The notes: generated by a model not told the origin, from the sequence alone. Shown: positions 1 to 10,569, counted from the first letter of the stretch. The stretch: 64,000 nt of DNA from Macrosoma leucophasiata (GCA_036365455.1 JAWQUS010000026.1:15456001-15520000), one strand, 5' to 3'. Made by a program: numbers and translations.

Positions 1-160
1 TTAATAACAGTATTAGATTCCTTGTACAAATTACAACAAATTTTACTAAGTAAATTACTTACTAACGAAGATATTGTAAGATTTCTTGAATTCATCACTG
101 ATTTCGTCATAAAACTGTTTTAATTTAAACTAATCAGACACAAGTTCTTAAGTAGCGACC
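1..160. other. AT-rich sequence, nothing recognised
   Basis: No repeat family, RNA or coding signal that I recognise. Confidence 0.4.
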
Positions 161-164
161 GCGT

Positions 165-410
165 ATTGAATGAGGAAGCGTAGGCAGGCCAGCCATGAGA
201 TGGTTCGGAAAACCTGGTGAAGGTCGCAAGCAGTCTCGGTTGACAGATTTTTTTATTTTTTTTTTTTTAGGTCGGGCTTTGTGTATGCGGCCTGTCTCGA
301 GACGGCACTAGTCTACTTCACCGGGCAATCGGCGAGTGCAGAAGGCGCTACAGCCTAATGGTTGACCGAAAACCAGGTCAAGGTTGTAAGGAGCCGCTGG
401 AAAAGAGTTT
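165..410 (+). mobile_element. scraps of an RTE-like LINE RT carboxy-terminus
   Basis: Two short stretches (about 165-245 and 345-405) resemble the degraded end of the RT frame seen better at 45072-45205: a GRRR..RW-like segment followed by 'CTGGTGAAGGTCGC'. A T-run lies between them. The frame is broken and only a hundred or so bases are alignable, so this is a decayed fragment. Confidence 0.4.
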
Positions 411-471
411 AGCCATCATACCTGATAATATGATGGTTAAATTCTGAAACGTCGCTTAAGTCTAAGTGGGA

Positions 472-728
472 CTATGGAAGTGGCAAACATGCAGTTCACA
501 TTGATGTTAAGTGATGACTGAAGCCTATAGACACTTACACAAAGACCGAGGTCAAAATGCAGATGCGTTACTCCTGAGGCCTAAGGTGTTATGCCTCTGT
601 GCCGGAAATTACAACACGACCGGAACACGATAGTGCTGAACACTACCATTTAGCGGCAAGTATATTAGGTAATGCTGTGGTGCCCACGCCCGCGAGCTCC
701 GTCACTGGAGCTCTACCACCAGTAGCTA
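472..728 (-). mobile_element. family A retroposon, A1 subfamily
   Basis: Reads on the minus strand from CTCTACCACCAGT at 728 down to GGCAAACATGCAGTTCACAT near 485. It contains the GAGCTCCGTCACTGGAGCTC self-complementary head and the A1 diagnostic GCCTCTGTGCCGGAAATTAC. The tail is weak, with no long A-run. Confidence 0.85.
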
Positions 729-732
729 ATTG

Positions 733-1290
733 AAACATTGCTTAACTCACATTCAGATTAAAATACTTTATGAGGACGCCTCGAAAGTAGTAAATATTTA
801 GAGTTTTTTTGCATCCCGTATGTAACGCCGATCTGGTTAATTGTATGGATTATCATAAAGATAATTCACAGAGTCAAGAAAAATATGGTATTTAATTAAA
901 TTTCCAGACAGTTTCGACACGAAAAACTTGCTGAGCGCAAGAATATGACGTAGATGTATATATACTCTTCGAAACTTCAATGCAAGTCGGGACGTACCTT
1001 GGAGTTTGACAATTTAGTAGTTGAGTAGTTTCCGGCACGGAGGCATAACACCTTATGCCTCAGGAGCGGTAACGCATCTGCATTTTGACCTTGGTCTTTG
1101 TGTGGGTGTCTTTAGGCTGCAGTCATCACCTAACATCAATGTGAACTGTATGCTTGTTTGCCACTTCCATTACATTAAAAAAAAATGCTTTCTCACCTCA
1201 AACGGGGGCAGAATGTCGAGTTGACGTTGTTAGTTACAACTAAGAATACCAATTCCATTGAGTTAAGGTCGATTACGACTTAGAATGAGG
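733..1290 (+). repeat. block homologous (inverted) to 39635-41325
   Basis: Shared landmarks, read as reverse complement in the other copy, include TACTTTATGAGGACGCCTCG (733-790), the CTTCGAAACTTCAA stretch (~970) and CTCAAACGGGGGCAGAATGT (~1200). Here the block carries a 5'-truncated A insertion at ~1028-1190. The other copy instead carries element E and a MITE. The block itself is unidentified older sequence or an old transposon. Confidence 0.6.
1028..1190 (+). mobile_element. family A, 5'-truncated copy
   Basis: Starts within TTTCCGGCACGGAGGCATAAC and runs to CCATTACATTAAAAAAAAAT, that is, only the 3' half with its A-tail. The homologous block at 39.6-41.3 kb lacks this insert between ACAATT and GCTTTCT, so insertion and truncation are directly visible. 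Confidence 0.85.
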
Positions 1291-1895
1291 GTGTAACAGT
1301 CTTTTGTCTCTAAAAAAAAACACGTGCAAATGGCAGAAATAGCTTATGATTGAGGGTTGCTTAAAATTAAGTGAGAGTTCGCCCATAAGCGTCTTTGGGA
1401 AAGATTTTTGAAGAGCAGTGAACGACTTTTGCTCAAATGATGAATTAAATACAAAAAACTTATTTTGAAACAGTTCTTCTTCTGAGTAGATTGCAAAAGC
1501 AATTCATAATTAAAGATAAACCCTTATTCCTTTCTCCGAGATGAATTTAAAGACCAAGATAAGCAACGACCCAAATTAAATACCAACTGAAAATAATTCA
1601 GTATTCTCTTAGAAAAAAATGGCCGACCCATAATTCAGGCTTAGAACAAGCTGATTTAGATGGAGGTAACGAAAAGATTCTTAATTGCGATCTCAGGGGT
1701 CATTTAAAGGGAAGCCAAATTTAATTTTTGCTCGTCATAAAAAAATGTGTAAACAAAAATTTGAGAGGCCTTACGAAATTAGAATATCAAATTATTTTTC
1801 TTGTGGATATATCAGGGTTGTCACCGGATTTTAATGAACAATAATTTTACATAAGTACTACATTTGGTAGATAAGTAAAATGATTCGAACAAGTG
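1291..1895. other. about 600 bp without recognised features
   Basis: AT-rich, no open frame of note, no family recognised on either strand. Confidence 0.4.
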
Positions 1896-2068
1896 ATGTA
1901 CGACCCTGTAATTTCTGGCACAGAGGCATAACACCTGAGGCCTCAGGAGTGGTAACGCATCTGCATTTTGATCTCTGGTCTTTGTGTGGGTGTCTATTGG
2001 CTGAAGTCATCACTTAACATCAATGTGAACTGAATGCTTGCTTGCCAATTTCATTACTTAAAAAAGTG
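1896..2068 (+). mobile_element. family A, 5'-truncated copy
   Basis: Begins GATGTACGACCCTGTAATTT and ends TTTCATTACTTAAAAAAGT. 3' half only. Confidence 0.85.
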
Positions 2069-2228
2069 ATTCAAGCAGCCAATATGTCATGGATAACTTA
2101 AAATATGGATTGATTATAAATGAAAATAGCACCTGCATGACAAAAAATATACAGGCAGAATTGTTGCAGCTGCTAAAACCTTAAGACCCTTTGCAACCAT
2201 TTGCTATCTATTATCTCCAGTGGATTTG

Positions 2229-2496
2229 CTGGTGGTAGAGTTCCATGTGTAGGAGCTCGAGGGCATAGGCACCACCGCATTATCTAACCTATCTGCCGCT
2301 AAATGGTAGTGTTCTGCACTATTGTGTTCCGGTTAGATTTTTAGGTTAGATAGGTAATGTATCGCCCCATAATAACTATACCAGAGACATGACACCTTAG
2401 GTCTCAGGGGCAACACACCTCCATTTTGACCTCTGGTTTTTATAAAGATGTCTATAGGCTGCAGTCACCACTTAACACTTCCATTAAATAAAAAGA
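2229..2496 (+). mobile_element. family A, A2 subfamily, diverged
   Basis: Begins CTTGCTGGTGGTAGAGTTCC-like, then GGAGCTCGAGGGCATAGGC, CCAGAGACATGACACCTTAG, and ends CACTTCCATTAAATAAAAAG. The 'GAGACATGACACC' and 'CAGGGGCAACAC' variants place it with the older A2 copies. Confidence 0.75.
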
Positions 2497-2699
2497 ATGT
2501 TATCGGTACAATAATCGGTAAAATTATAAAACAAAAATTTGCTTTTAAACGCGAGTTACGGCTCCGTGATTACGTTTTTATGGTAAAGCTCTAGCACTGG
2601 AGCTATACCACTACTCGTAATAAGAAAGAGTACCTCAACCTTACCAAAAAACTAAAAAATGAGGTTTTAGGCCTAGAACTAACTCTAAATCGAATTTAG

Positions 2700-2930
2700 A
2701 CTACCAAGTTCGTCCAGAGGTCGGTCGGTTGAACCGAGGGCAGATAATAATAATATGTAAAATAATACGACATACCGAGGGTAACCCTCTGGTTCGATGC
2801 CCGCTCCGGCACAAATATTTGTACGGCCTATAGATATTTGTTTCGGGTCTAGGTGTTTGTGTATGTGTTGTATGTGTACAATGCCATGACACCAGTTAAT
2901 ACATAGTGTGGGCACAGTATAAAGAAAACG
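2700..2930 (+). mobile_element. SINE-like fragment with a B-box-like motif
   Basis: CCTCTGGTTCGATGCCCG at ~2790 has the B-box shape GGTTCGANNCC. It is followed by TATTTGTACGGCCTATAGAT and TTTCGGGTCTAGGTGTTTGT, a body that recurs as short pieces at ~32935 and ~33380. The 5' tRNA-like half is too diverged to fold with confidence. Confidence 0.45.
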
Positions 2931-2940
2931 AACGTATTTT

Positions 2941-3105
2941 ATTTAAAGAAAAACGGAAAGAAAAATTTAACTTCAGGCGAGACTCGAACTCGCGGCCTAC
3001 TGGGAATCTAGTCCAGCCGCTCTTCCAATCGAGCTACTGAAGTCCTGTAAATAAAATATATTTCACAAGCATGTGTTAATGCGAAATAATATAAAAACGA
3101 AAACG
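2941..3105 (-). mobile_element. family T (tRNA-like) unit, shortened
   Basis: Minus-strand tRNA-like unit (CTTCAGTAGCTCGATTGGAA and GCGAGTTCGAGTCTCGCCTG) followed by the usual TTTTTCTTTCCGTTTTTCTT. The CCCTGCCCGATTTGTC flank present in other T units is missing here, so it is a deleted or independent copy. Confidence 0.75.
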
Positions 3106-3342
3106 AACGTGTTAGTGTGGGGGTGAATGAAGCGTATTTTAGTTTTTATTCGGTAAATCTACTATAATATTTATAATTCGTTAAATTAAAAATTTACATA
3201 CAACCCTCCGAATTGAATTGAATTGACTCGAGCAATGTATAAATTATAAAGTTATTTGCCGCGTGAAATTCCTAGAGGTTTTTCGCACTGTGAAATATTT
3301 GAAGATACGAAAACGTATATTTTTTTAGCTATATATTTAATA

Positions 3343-3597
3343 CTAGCTGACCCGGCAAACTTCGTATTGCCTCAGAATGAATGTGTCAAATGTTTGATAG
3401 ATACGAACTATTTGTATGGAAAAATAAAATTGTGATTTTTACTGTTTCCCTTCAATTTCTTCATATTTTTTACCTTTTAAACCTTCCCTAGACTTCCAAA
3501 AATCATTCAAAACTAAAATTAGCCAAATTGGTCCAGCCATTCACGTGTGATGCCGTGACCAAGGAAAACGGGTTGCATTTTTATATATATAGAAGAT
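3343..3597 (+). mobile_element. family R, 3' end of a non-LTR retrotransposon
   Basis: ACTAGCTGACCCGGCAAACT start, a TTGGTCCAGCCATTCACGTG motif near the end and a TATATATATAGAAGAT tail. A second copy lies at 26560-26820 on the same strand. The tail type is typical of arthropod LINE 3' UTRs; the clade is not determined. Confidence 0.55.
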
Positions 3598-3643
3598 ATC
3601 TAATATTTATCTATTACTATAATAGACTATAATAGATTTTTAC

Positions 3644-3935
3644 TGGTGGTAGAGCTCCAGTGACAGAGCTCACGGGCGTAGGCACCACCGCATTACCTAA
3701 TATACTTGCCGCTAAATGGTAGTGTTCAGTACTATCGTGTTCCAGTCAGGTGGTAATGTATGGCCCTGTAATTTCCGGCACAGAGGCGTAACACCTTAGG
3801 CCTCAGGAGTGGTAACGCATCTGCATTTTGACCTTGGTCTTTTTGTGGATGTCTATAGGCTGCAGTCATCACTTTACATCAATGTGAACTGCGAGCTTGT
3901 TTGCCACTTTCATAACATTAAAAAATATATTTTTT
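3644..3935 (+). mobile_element. family A, near full length
   Basis: ACTGGTGGTAGAGCTCCAGT through CACTTTCATAACATTAAAAA. All internal landmarks are present (TTAGGCCTCAGGAGTGGTAA, GGCTGCAGTCATCACTT). Followed by a T-run. Confidence 0.9.
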
Positions 3936-3984
3936 TTTTTACTAGCTACTTACCCGGCGAATATATAACCCTACTAGCTGTTTT

Positions 3985-4917
3985 GTTTTTAAAGAAAAAT
4001 GGAAAGAAAAATTTGACTTCAGGCGAGACTCGAACTCGCGGCCTACTGGGAATCTAGTCCAGCCGCTCTTCCAATTGAGCTACTGAAGCCCTGCCCGATT
4101 TGTCAAATCTTTCCTGCACATCTATTGCATTGCTTTATGGTAGCAGCGCCATCTATTACCAACTATGCTAGTTAGGCAACCGATATAATAGACTTTTCAG
4201 TTTATTGAATATCGTAAAGAAGTCGCTTTTACCCTTAATAATTGTTTTATATTATTTCGCATTAACACATGCTTGTGAAATATATTTTATTTTTAAAGAA
4301 AAATGGAAAGAAAAATTTGACTTCAGGCGAGACTCGAACTCGCGACCTACTGGGAATCTAGTCCAGCCGCTCTTCCAATTGAGCTACTGAAGCCCTGCCC
4401 GATTTGTCAAATCTTTCCTGCACATCTATTGCATCGCTTTATGGTAGCAGCAGCGCCATCTATTACCAACTATGCTAGTTAGGCAACCGATATAATAGAC
4501 TTTTCAGTTTATTGAATATCGTAAAGAAGTCGCTTTTACCCTTAATAATTGTTTTATATTATTTCGCATTAACACATGCTTGTGAAATATATTTTATTTT
4601 TAAAGAAAAATGGAAAGAAAAATTTGACTTCAGGCGAGACTCGAACTCGCGACCTACTGGGAATCTAGTCCAGCCGCTCTTCCAATTGAGCTACTGAAGC
4701 CCTGCCCGATTTGTCAAATCTTTCCTGCACATCTATTGCATCGCTTTATGGTAGCAGCAGCGCCATCTATTACCAACTATCCTAGTTAGGCAACCGATAT
4801 AATAGACTTTTCAGTTTATTGAATATCGTAAAGAAGTCGCTTTTACCCTTAATAATTGTTTTATATTATTTCGCATTAACACATGCTTGTGAAATATATT
4901 TTATTTTTAAAGAAAAA
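3985..4917 (-). repeat. tandem array of family T units, 307-bp period
   Basis: Three and a fraction direct repeats, 307 bp apart and nearly identical. Each holds one minus-strand tRNA-like block (4016-4089, 4320-4393, 4627-4700), then a ~230-bp flank (CCCTGCCCGATTTGTCAAAT, CTATTACCAACTATGCTAGT, TTGAATATCGTAAAGAAGTC). The fourth unit stops at 4917 where a LINE end begins. The tRNA-like part has a good acceptor stem (ACTTCAG/CTGAAGT or GCTTCAG), D arm and T arm (GCGAG TTCGAGT CTCGC), but a mismatched anticodon stem. Confidence 0.9.
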
Positions 4918-5415
4918 TGGCTACTAGCTTTTACTCGCAGCTTCGCCCGCGTGTATTCCTTTAATGATTGTGCTATGTTTATTCTTCGCCATAACATATT
5001 TTGTGTGAGTCAGTTTAGAAATTAAAGAAAATATGAAAAGAAAAGCGCTTTAAGCGCGCATGGCCCCGGGGCTGGAGTAGATCGCAAGCTTGACTGCACG
5101 AGCGGAAACATTATCTTCTACCAGTGACCATATGTTACGTCTCAACGTCGTCTATTTATTATTGGTTTATTTTATGTAATATCTGTTGCTCCGCTCGCGT
5201 GTAGGTCGCTTTTTGCGTAACCTGTGGAAACTTATCAAATCATCCCATGGCATCCCACAGGAACATTTTTTTGGGATAAAAGTTATTCTATAATGTAAGT
5301 CAGCTACCTTATCAGTATAACAAATTGCATCATAATCCGTTCCGTAGTTTCGGCGTTATTTTCGGACAAACATCCAAAGAAAGAAACTTTCACATCTATA
5401 CATCTATACAAATAA
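4918..5415 (+). mobile_element. LINE 3'-UTR-like sequence interrupting the T array, with a B scrap inside
   Basis: Starts CTACTAGCTTTTACTCGCAG (the TTACTCGCRGCTTCGCCCGC opening common to lepidopteran repeats) and ends with GATAAAAGTTATTCTATAAT ... AATCCGTTCCGTAGTTTCGG ... AACTTTCACATCTATACAT. A B-family end, GCGCGCATGGCCCCGGGGCT, sits at ~5053-5090. Confidence 0.5.
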
Positions 5416-5725
5416 ATAAAATTGGAGTGTCTGTTTGTAATACAAAAATAACCGCTTTTTACTAAATGCATATGTATGTTTACACGGTACATATACCAAA
5501 ACAGCATTTTTTTCAATTTTTGTGTCTGTCTACCTGCCTGTCTGTTTGTTCCCGCTAATCTCGGGAACGGCTGGACCGATTTTGAAGGGACTTTCACTGG
5601 CAGATAGCTGATGTAATAAGGAGTAACTTAAGCTACTTTTATACTAGCTGCGCCCACGACTTCGTCCGGGTAGATACTGAACAGTCATAAATTGTCACGC
5701 AAGCGAAGTCGCGGGCACAGTTAGT
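5395..5725 (+). mobile_element. family G repeat
   Basis: Starts TACAAATAAATAAAATTGGA, then GTGTCTGTTTGTAATA, a run of GTCTGT/CCTGCCTGTCTG, GGAACGGCTGGACCGATTTT, GCAGATAGCTGATGTAATAA, and ends ACTAGCTGCGCCCACGACTT ... CGAAGTCGCGGGCACAGTTA. The terminal part is a small inverted repeat (CGACTTCG/CGAAGTCG). The second full copy is at 29725-30042. Confidence 0.65.
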
Positions 5726-5771
5726 TTATAATATTAGTGTGAAGTTTGATAGTGTGGTTAGTGTGATGTAT

Positions 5772-5880
5772 GTATCTTCTCGCCAAGTCCTTTACGGAGT
5801 AGGCAGAGAATGTGGAGCGCCAGATAACCCGATCCTGATAACCCTCCCTTGCTTCTTCTTCATTCATCCTTCTCTTCATA
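5772..5880 (-). pseudogene. family D, RTE-like RT carboxy-terminal scrap
   Basis: Minus-strand match to the C-terminal frame best seen at 10125-10276: the ..CQDR..WRS.. region and the GGCGCTCCACATTCTCTGCC end. Diverged, frame not maintained. Confidence 0.6.
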
Positions 5881-6985
5881 CATACACGTCGTAGTTTTTA
5901 AGAGTGACTCTAATTGCTCCAATGTACAACTAAATAAAATATTCACTCGCAAACAGTTACTGTATTTAAAACACCCATACACAGTACTCACTCACAGTCA
6001 ACGTAAATGCATGGCATTTTACTTCTCTTTAATTTTAATTGAACCAAACCCGGCTTAACATGCTCAAAAAGCTATTTAAATCTGAAACACTCATATTCGT
6101 AGTTCAAAATGTCCCAATAATAAACTTTACACTGAAAATGGACGGCATAATTGAATTTATTTATCTGAGATGCAATCAATCGGTGAACTCGTGCGAAAAA
6201 TTAAATCATGGCTCATTATGTTTGACATCCATTCTTTTTTTTTGATGAGAATTTATTTCAACTGCCCATTTCGATTTTGTGAATGTTGGAATGAAACATG
6301 ATCGTAATGGGCCTGTTTGGGAGGCTTTTGTTGTAGATTCTGAGATGATACTGCTATAAGGAAATAGTGAAATTAATATTTCTGTTAAGTGAAATACATA
6401 CTATACAACGTGTAACAGGATAAAATGTATAACCCAACACTAGTTTGTTCAGTATCGATAACCGAATCGATTCAAGGCATTTTTGATATAGGTAATAAAT
6501 AGCTTGTCCCAAAATTAATTACAATTAAGAAAATGATGGTCGCTCATTTGGTGAACAGTCAATACAAACGAAAATGAGACTAAAGTCTATCTAAAATAAA
6601 ATGCTAGTCTCAATAATTAGAACTCGTTGAGACGTGCATTTTATTATTAATAATAATTTAAGAAATAAAATAGTGAAAATGAATCTTATTACTACGAGTG
6701 TTAAGAGAGAGGGATACGCAGGATACTCTACATCACATTGCGATAGTGTACTTGTGCGAATTTATTTGTGTTTTATGAGCGGTCGTAGGTAGAGGTAGGG
6801 TAAGTATGCATAGGGTGTGCATACTGTTCGTACGAATCGAGTACAACTTGCTTCTTAAATAAAAATTTTAAATAATGTAATTTCAGTTCATGTTTAATGA
6901 TATCTATGGTTATTACTCGATTTTCTAATCGAGGTGTATAAGAGTGTGCATTATTGCCGTTACATTTTTTTTTTTATATATTATA
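5881..6985. other. 1.1 kb without recognised features
   Basis: AT-rich. The small open frames here lack any recognisable domain. A T-run near 6970 belongs to the next A copy. Confidence 0.4.
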
Positions 6986-7208
6986 AAAGTGGCAAACAAG
7001 CGTGCAGTTCACATTGATGTTAAGTGATGACTGCAGCCTATAGACACCCACACAATGACCAGAGGTCAAAATGTAAATGCGCTGCCACTCCTGAGGCATT
7101 AGGTGTTATGCCTCTGTGCTGGAAATTACAGAGCCGTGCATTACCACCTGACCGGAACACGATAGTGCTGAACACTACCATTTAACAGCAAGTATATTAG
7201 GTAATGCG
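6986..7208 (-). mobile_element. family A, head missing
   Basis: TATAAAAGTGGCAAACAAGC to AAGTATATTAGGTAATGCG. The GTGGTAGAGCTC head is lost where ATATTGGGCACATG begins. Confidence 0.85.
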
Positions 7209-7253
7209 TATATTGGGCACATGTTGTATATTTTATTTGAGATGACTCATAAG

Positions 7254-7593
7254 TATCGTGACCGTTTGGAACGGGACAGTCCCGTTTTCATGCAACCCGT
7301 CCCGGTGACCCAGGAAACTTTTAAGGAGCGAAAATGTTCCGCTATCGGTAATCTCAGCAAAAATGTATAGAAAACTGTTGCGTACCCGACTGAAGTTGTC
7401 CTGTTGTAAACGTCAATCCGAAATTTTAGTATTTTTGAATAATTTACAATAATCTCAAAAGCAATCGATAGCGATACCTAAAATACTTACGCGTTAAAGC
7501 TGGGCGTTCGTTAGTAAGACTCTTCCTCCTGGAACCTTGAAGGTTAATTTTTAGAATGTCCCGTTTCGAGTGACGATAAAAATGGTCACGTTA
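7254..7593. mobile_element. hAT-like MITE, 340 bp
   Basis: Flanked by the 8-bp direct repeat CTCATAAG (7246-7253 and 7594-7601). Ends are inverted: TATCGTGACC at the left and GGTCACGTTA (reverse complement TAACGTGACC) at the right, 9 of 10 matching. Further in, AACGGGACA occurs in inverted positions. There is no transposase frame, so it is non-autonomous. The 8-bp duplication suggests hAT. Confidence 0.75.
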
Positions 7594-7789
7594 CTCATAA
7601 GCTTTTTAAGTGTCAAGTTTTAAATAAAATGGGCATTCCTAAATAAGGATTTCAAAACATACAATGTAGCAACACGACCAGCCATATTTTGTGCACGTTA
7701 CCAAAGGAGTAAAGCGATATAGAGTTCTGTATCGCAGAACTCCACATCATCATAATTTCAGCCAAAATACATTCATTTTTCAATATTTT

Positions 7790-8076
7790 TTTTATGTAAT
7801 GAAAGTGACAAACAAGCATGCAGTTTACATTGATGTAAAGTGATGACTGCAGCCTATATACACCCACACCAAAGACCAGAGGTCAAAATGCAGATGCGCT
7901 ACCACTCCTGAGGGCTAAGGTGTTATGCCTCTGTGCCGGGAATTACAGGGCCGTACATTACCACCTGACCGGAACACGATAGTGCTGAACACTAGCATTT
8001 AGCGGCAAGTGTATTAGCTAATGCGGAGGTGCGTACGCCCGCGAGTTCCGTACTATATAGCTCTACTACCCCCCCA
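7790..8076 (-). mobile_element. family A, near full length
   Basis: TTTTTTTATGTAATGAAAGT to TAGCTCTACTACC. It abuts a B-family end at 8078. Confidence 0.85.
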
Positions 8077-8077
8077 A

Positions 8078-8145
8078 AAAGGGTAGAGACTCGTGGCCAT
8101 CAGTGGGACGTATAATGGGTTGCCATTATTATTATTATACGTTAC
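8078..8145 (-). mobile_element. family B end fragment with (ATT)n tail
   Basis: AGAGACTCGTGGCCATCAGT, GGGACGTATAATGGGTTGCC, then ATTATTATTATTA. This is the tail end of B and gives the natural orientation: the (ATT)n side is 3'. Confidence 0.75.
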
Positions 8146-8146
8146 G

Positions 8147-8623
8147 AAAGGAGATGTTGCAAAAATGTATGGACCTCCGGCCATGTATTGTACACAATAT
8201 CATTAAACAGGCAAAATCAATATAAAAACGTTTTTTTACTGCATATTTTTACTTATTTAGCTTTGTTTGCAGTTACAAAACATTATTTGCAGTTAGAATT
8301 GCAACTCAAAACCAACATGGCGAATATGGCGGGCGATGTCATTTTGACAATTTAATTTTTTAAATTGTATTTTGATTATATAGTACTTGGAGAAAAAAAT
8401 AATATTTTCTAAATACTATCAAAATCGATTGATCCCAAGTGTCGGCTGTATCGCCGCCATGTATAATATAGTTAAAAATGATAAAATCGTTTGAATTAAA
8501 TGTGGTTGTAACTCTAAAATATATTCTTGAATAAATTAATTGTATTTTTTTCGGATTCTTCTTTAATTTACCCATTTTTTGAGGATATGTACGAACCAGA
8601 GCCGAGCTCGCAACATCTCCTTT
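8147..8623. mobile_element. MITE family M, 477 bp
   Basis: Termini AAAGGAGATGTTGC and GCAACATCTCCTTT are perfect 14-bp inverted repeats. A second copy in inverse orientation is at 52890-53422; they share ACAATATCATTAAACAGGCA, CATGGCGAATATGGCGG and GAGCCGAGCTCG. I could not see a convincing target duplication. No transposase. Confidence 0.75.
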
Positions 8624-8984
8624 ATATGTGGTTAGTTTTTTCAAGAAATATGAAAATGTAACATGACGTGTATTATATTGTTCTCCCTAAATACTAGACA
8701 CAATACTTAGGTCAAACCAAATATCCGTTTTGATAAACAAAAAGGTGTATACATGTATCATTTCCAGTGTTCAAATTATGCTAATTAAATCAACGGACAC
8801 TGTGTCTTGTGTCGTTGTTGGATAAACAATACAGTCTGAATGAGGTTCAAACGAAATAAACCAGGCGGTGAAGATTTTCATTTCGCGGTTATCATTTACA
8901 TCATAACATCACTTTAACAAGTATACTAGTCTTCTTGAGACCGAAAATCATCTGATTATAGTAGGTAACTTCTTTTTGAAGTAT

Positions 8985-9090
8985 TGTTAGGATGCTACAT
9001 TATGGGGTTCTTGAAAACTGGCACAAAGGAGTCCTTCAGGCTTCCAGGGCTAGCAGTACATTGGCAACTCGTCTTTTAGTCCATCAGCAG
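8985..9090 (+). pseudogene. LINE K, RT carboxy-terminal scrap
   Basis: GGATGCTACATTATGGGGTT and CAAAGGAGTCCTTCAGG match the coding end at 17280-17570 (Y-N-M-G-F/V..K.GVLQG). About 100 bp only. Confidence 0.65.
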
Positions 9091-9209
9091 TTGAAATACA
9101 ATCGATCTCTCAAGATTTTATTCTATCAAGGAAGTTGAACAAAAGTATTGGAGTTCGTATCGATAATTCGAAATGAGATGCGTTGTCATACCTGACGCCA
9201 AAGTTGGAC

Positions 9210-9324
9210 AGCATCTGTGCTGTAAATAACTGGGCCATACGCCACCTGACCGCAACACAATAGCACTGAACCTTAACATGTAGCGGCAAATAGATTAGTA
9301 TCAGATGCAGTGGTATCCACGCCT
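9210..9324 (-). mobile_element. family A, degenerate 5' part
   Basis: CCACCTGACCGCAACACAAT, TAGCACTGAACC and AGCGGCAAATAGATTAGTAT are recognisable with many substitutions: an old copy. Confidence 0.6.
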
Positions 9325-9642
9325 TTTGTTACTTTAGCTGTATGGGAAATCAGCAACGGAATCAGTTAATTAATTTTAATAAATTGACATCGGAGAATTT
9401 TTGTAGCATCCTCCCAGTCCAGGACGGCTCTGTCGAGTTTTCCAAAACGCGACACACAATTTCGTCTCACTTTGAAATGGTAATAACCTTAAAATGTACT
9501 CACAATATACTGTCGTCAGTTGTCCCGTGAATTATTGTTGTGGAAATCTAATGTCGCAGTTTCATTATATATAAAAGGAATACAAAACTAATATCGAGGT
9601 TAGAAAAAATATTCAAATCACGAAGAACAATCGTATTGAATT

Positions 9643-10072
9643 TTGCTGGTGATAGAGTTTCTGTGATGACGCTCGAGGAAGTAAGTACAACTCTATTCCC
9701 CCTCCCCTCCCCCCTGAGGGATGTTTACCTTGTCGTGGCGGGGGAAAGTAAGAAAAACCCAGCGATGGCGCGACGTTTGGTGTGGCTCTTCACGTCACTC
9801 GCTGCTGCAGTGAGGTGATGGCTGGGGAAGAGATGTAGCCTAACGGTAGCCCCACCATCTGACAGGGACGTAGTGACGTCATGGGGGGAGGCTGATTGTC
9901 GAATTCCTTCGATGTACGACCCGTAATTTTTGCCACAGAGACAAAGAAGCCTAAAAGACGGTAACTTATCTGCATTTTGATTCTGGTTTTGGTGTACACG
10001 TCTATGTACTGCAGAATTTACTTACCAACTATGTGAAAAGCATGCTAGTTTGTACATCACATGAAATAAAGA
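9643..10072 (+). mobile_element. family A split by a ~220-bp GC-richer insert
   Basis: A head at ~9643-9680 (GCTGGTGATAGAGTTTCTGT) and A 3' half at ~9908-10072 (TCGATGTACGACCCGTAATT to CACATGAAATAAAG). Between them is non-A sequence with CCCCTGAGGGATGTTTACCT and TTGTCGTGGCGGGGGAAAG. The latter is reminiscent of the 5' ends of some insect non-LTR elements, but I cannot place it. Confidence 0.55.
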
Positions 10073-10124
10073 ACAAACAGATATACAATGCGAATGTGGA
10101 TAGTTGCAGAGGCCCAGGAAGACC

Positions 10125-10276
10125 ATGACTGACCTACCATGACCAAATTGGTCGAGTTCTGTCTGATTGTGGGGTCAAAAGTCTTAAGAATCAGCGTGCA
10201 TGTATGAAGAGAATGATGAAGGTAGATGAGGCACGGGAGATGTGTCAGGACCAGGATATCTGGCGCTCCACACGAT
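10125..10276 (+). pseudogene. family D, carboxy-terminal end of an RTE-like RT frame
   Basis: One frame reads about 45 codons without a stop: QIGRVLSDCGVKSLKNQRAC then MKRMMKVDEAREMCQDQDIW and RST. The pattern ..ACMKRxMxVDEARExCxDRxxWRS.. is a C-terminal signature I know from arthropod RTE-type LINE polyproteins, beyond the polymerase core. The copy stops at CGCTCCACACGATG. It is a 5'-truncated dead copy, the best preserved of about seven in this window. Confidence 0.8.
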
Positions 10277-10569
10277 GAAAGAAAAACAGAAAGAAAACAT
10301 TTATTTGGACAGCACAGAGACATGACGATACAAATTTCCAGACGATTAGGTACACAGGTACAATTAAACAAAAAGAAAACTAATAAGAATTAAAAAAGAA
10401 AAAGAGATTAAGTCTCACGGCTGATCCAAATGAGAGCCCAGATCAGCTTCATGTCAAGTCGATAACATCAATCGACTTGACGCTGATTTTCATCTGAAAC
10501 CCTGTGTTTCACGGATGTCAAGCAGATCAAACATATTTAAATGATTAATGGTTAACAATACATACTTAC

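Noticed and set aside
4016..4700. Cluster of functional tRNA genes
   Set aside because: The anticodon stem is mispaired, the loop would read AGA without the long variable arm of tRNA-Ser, and identical flanks show a repeated SINE-like unit.
3985..4917. CRISPR-like array
   Set aside because: Repeats of 307 bp with no spacers, eukaryotic SINE content.
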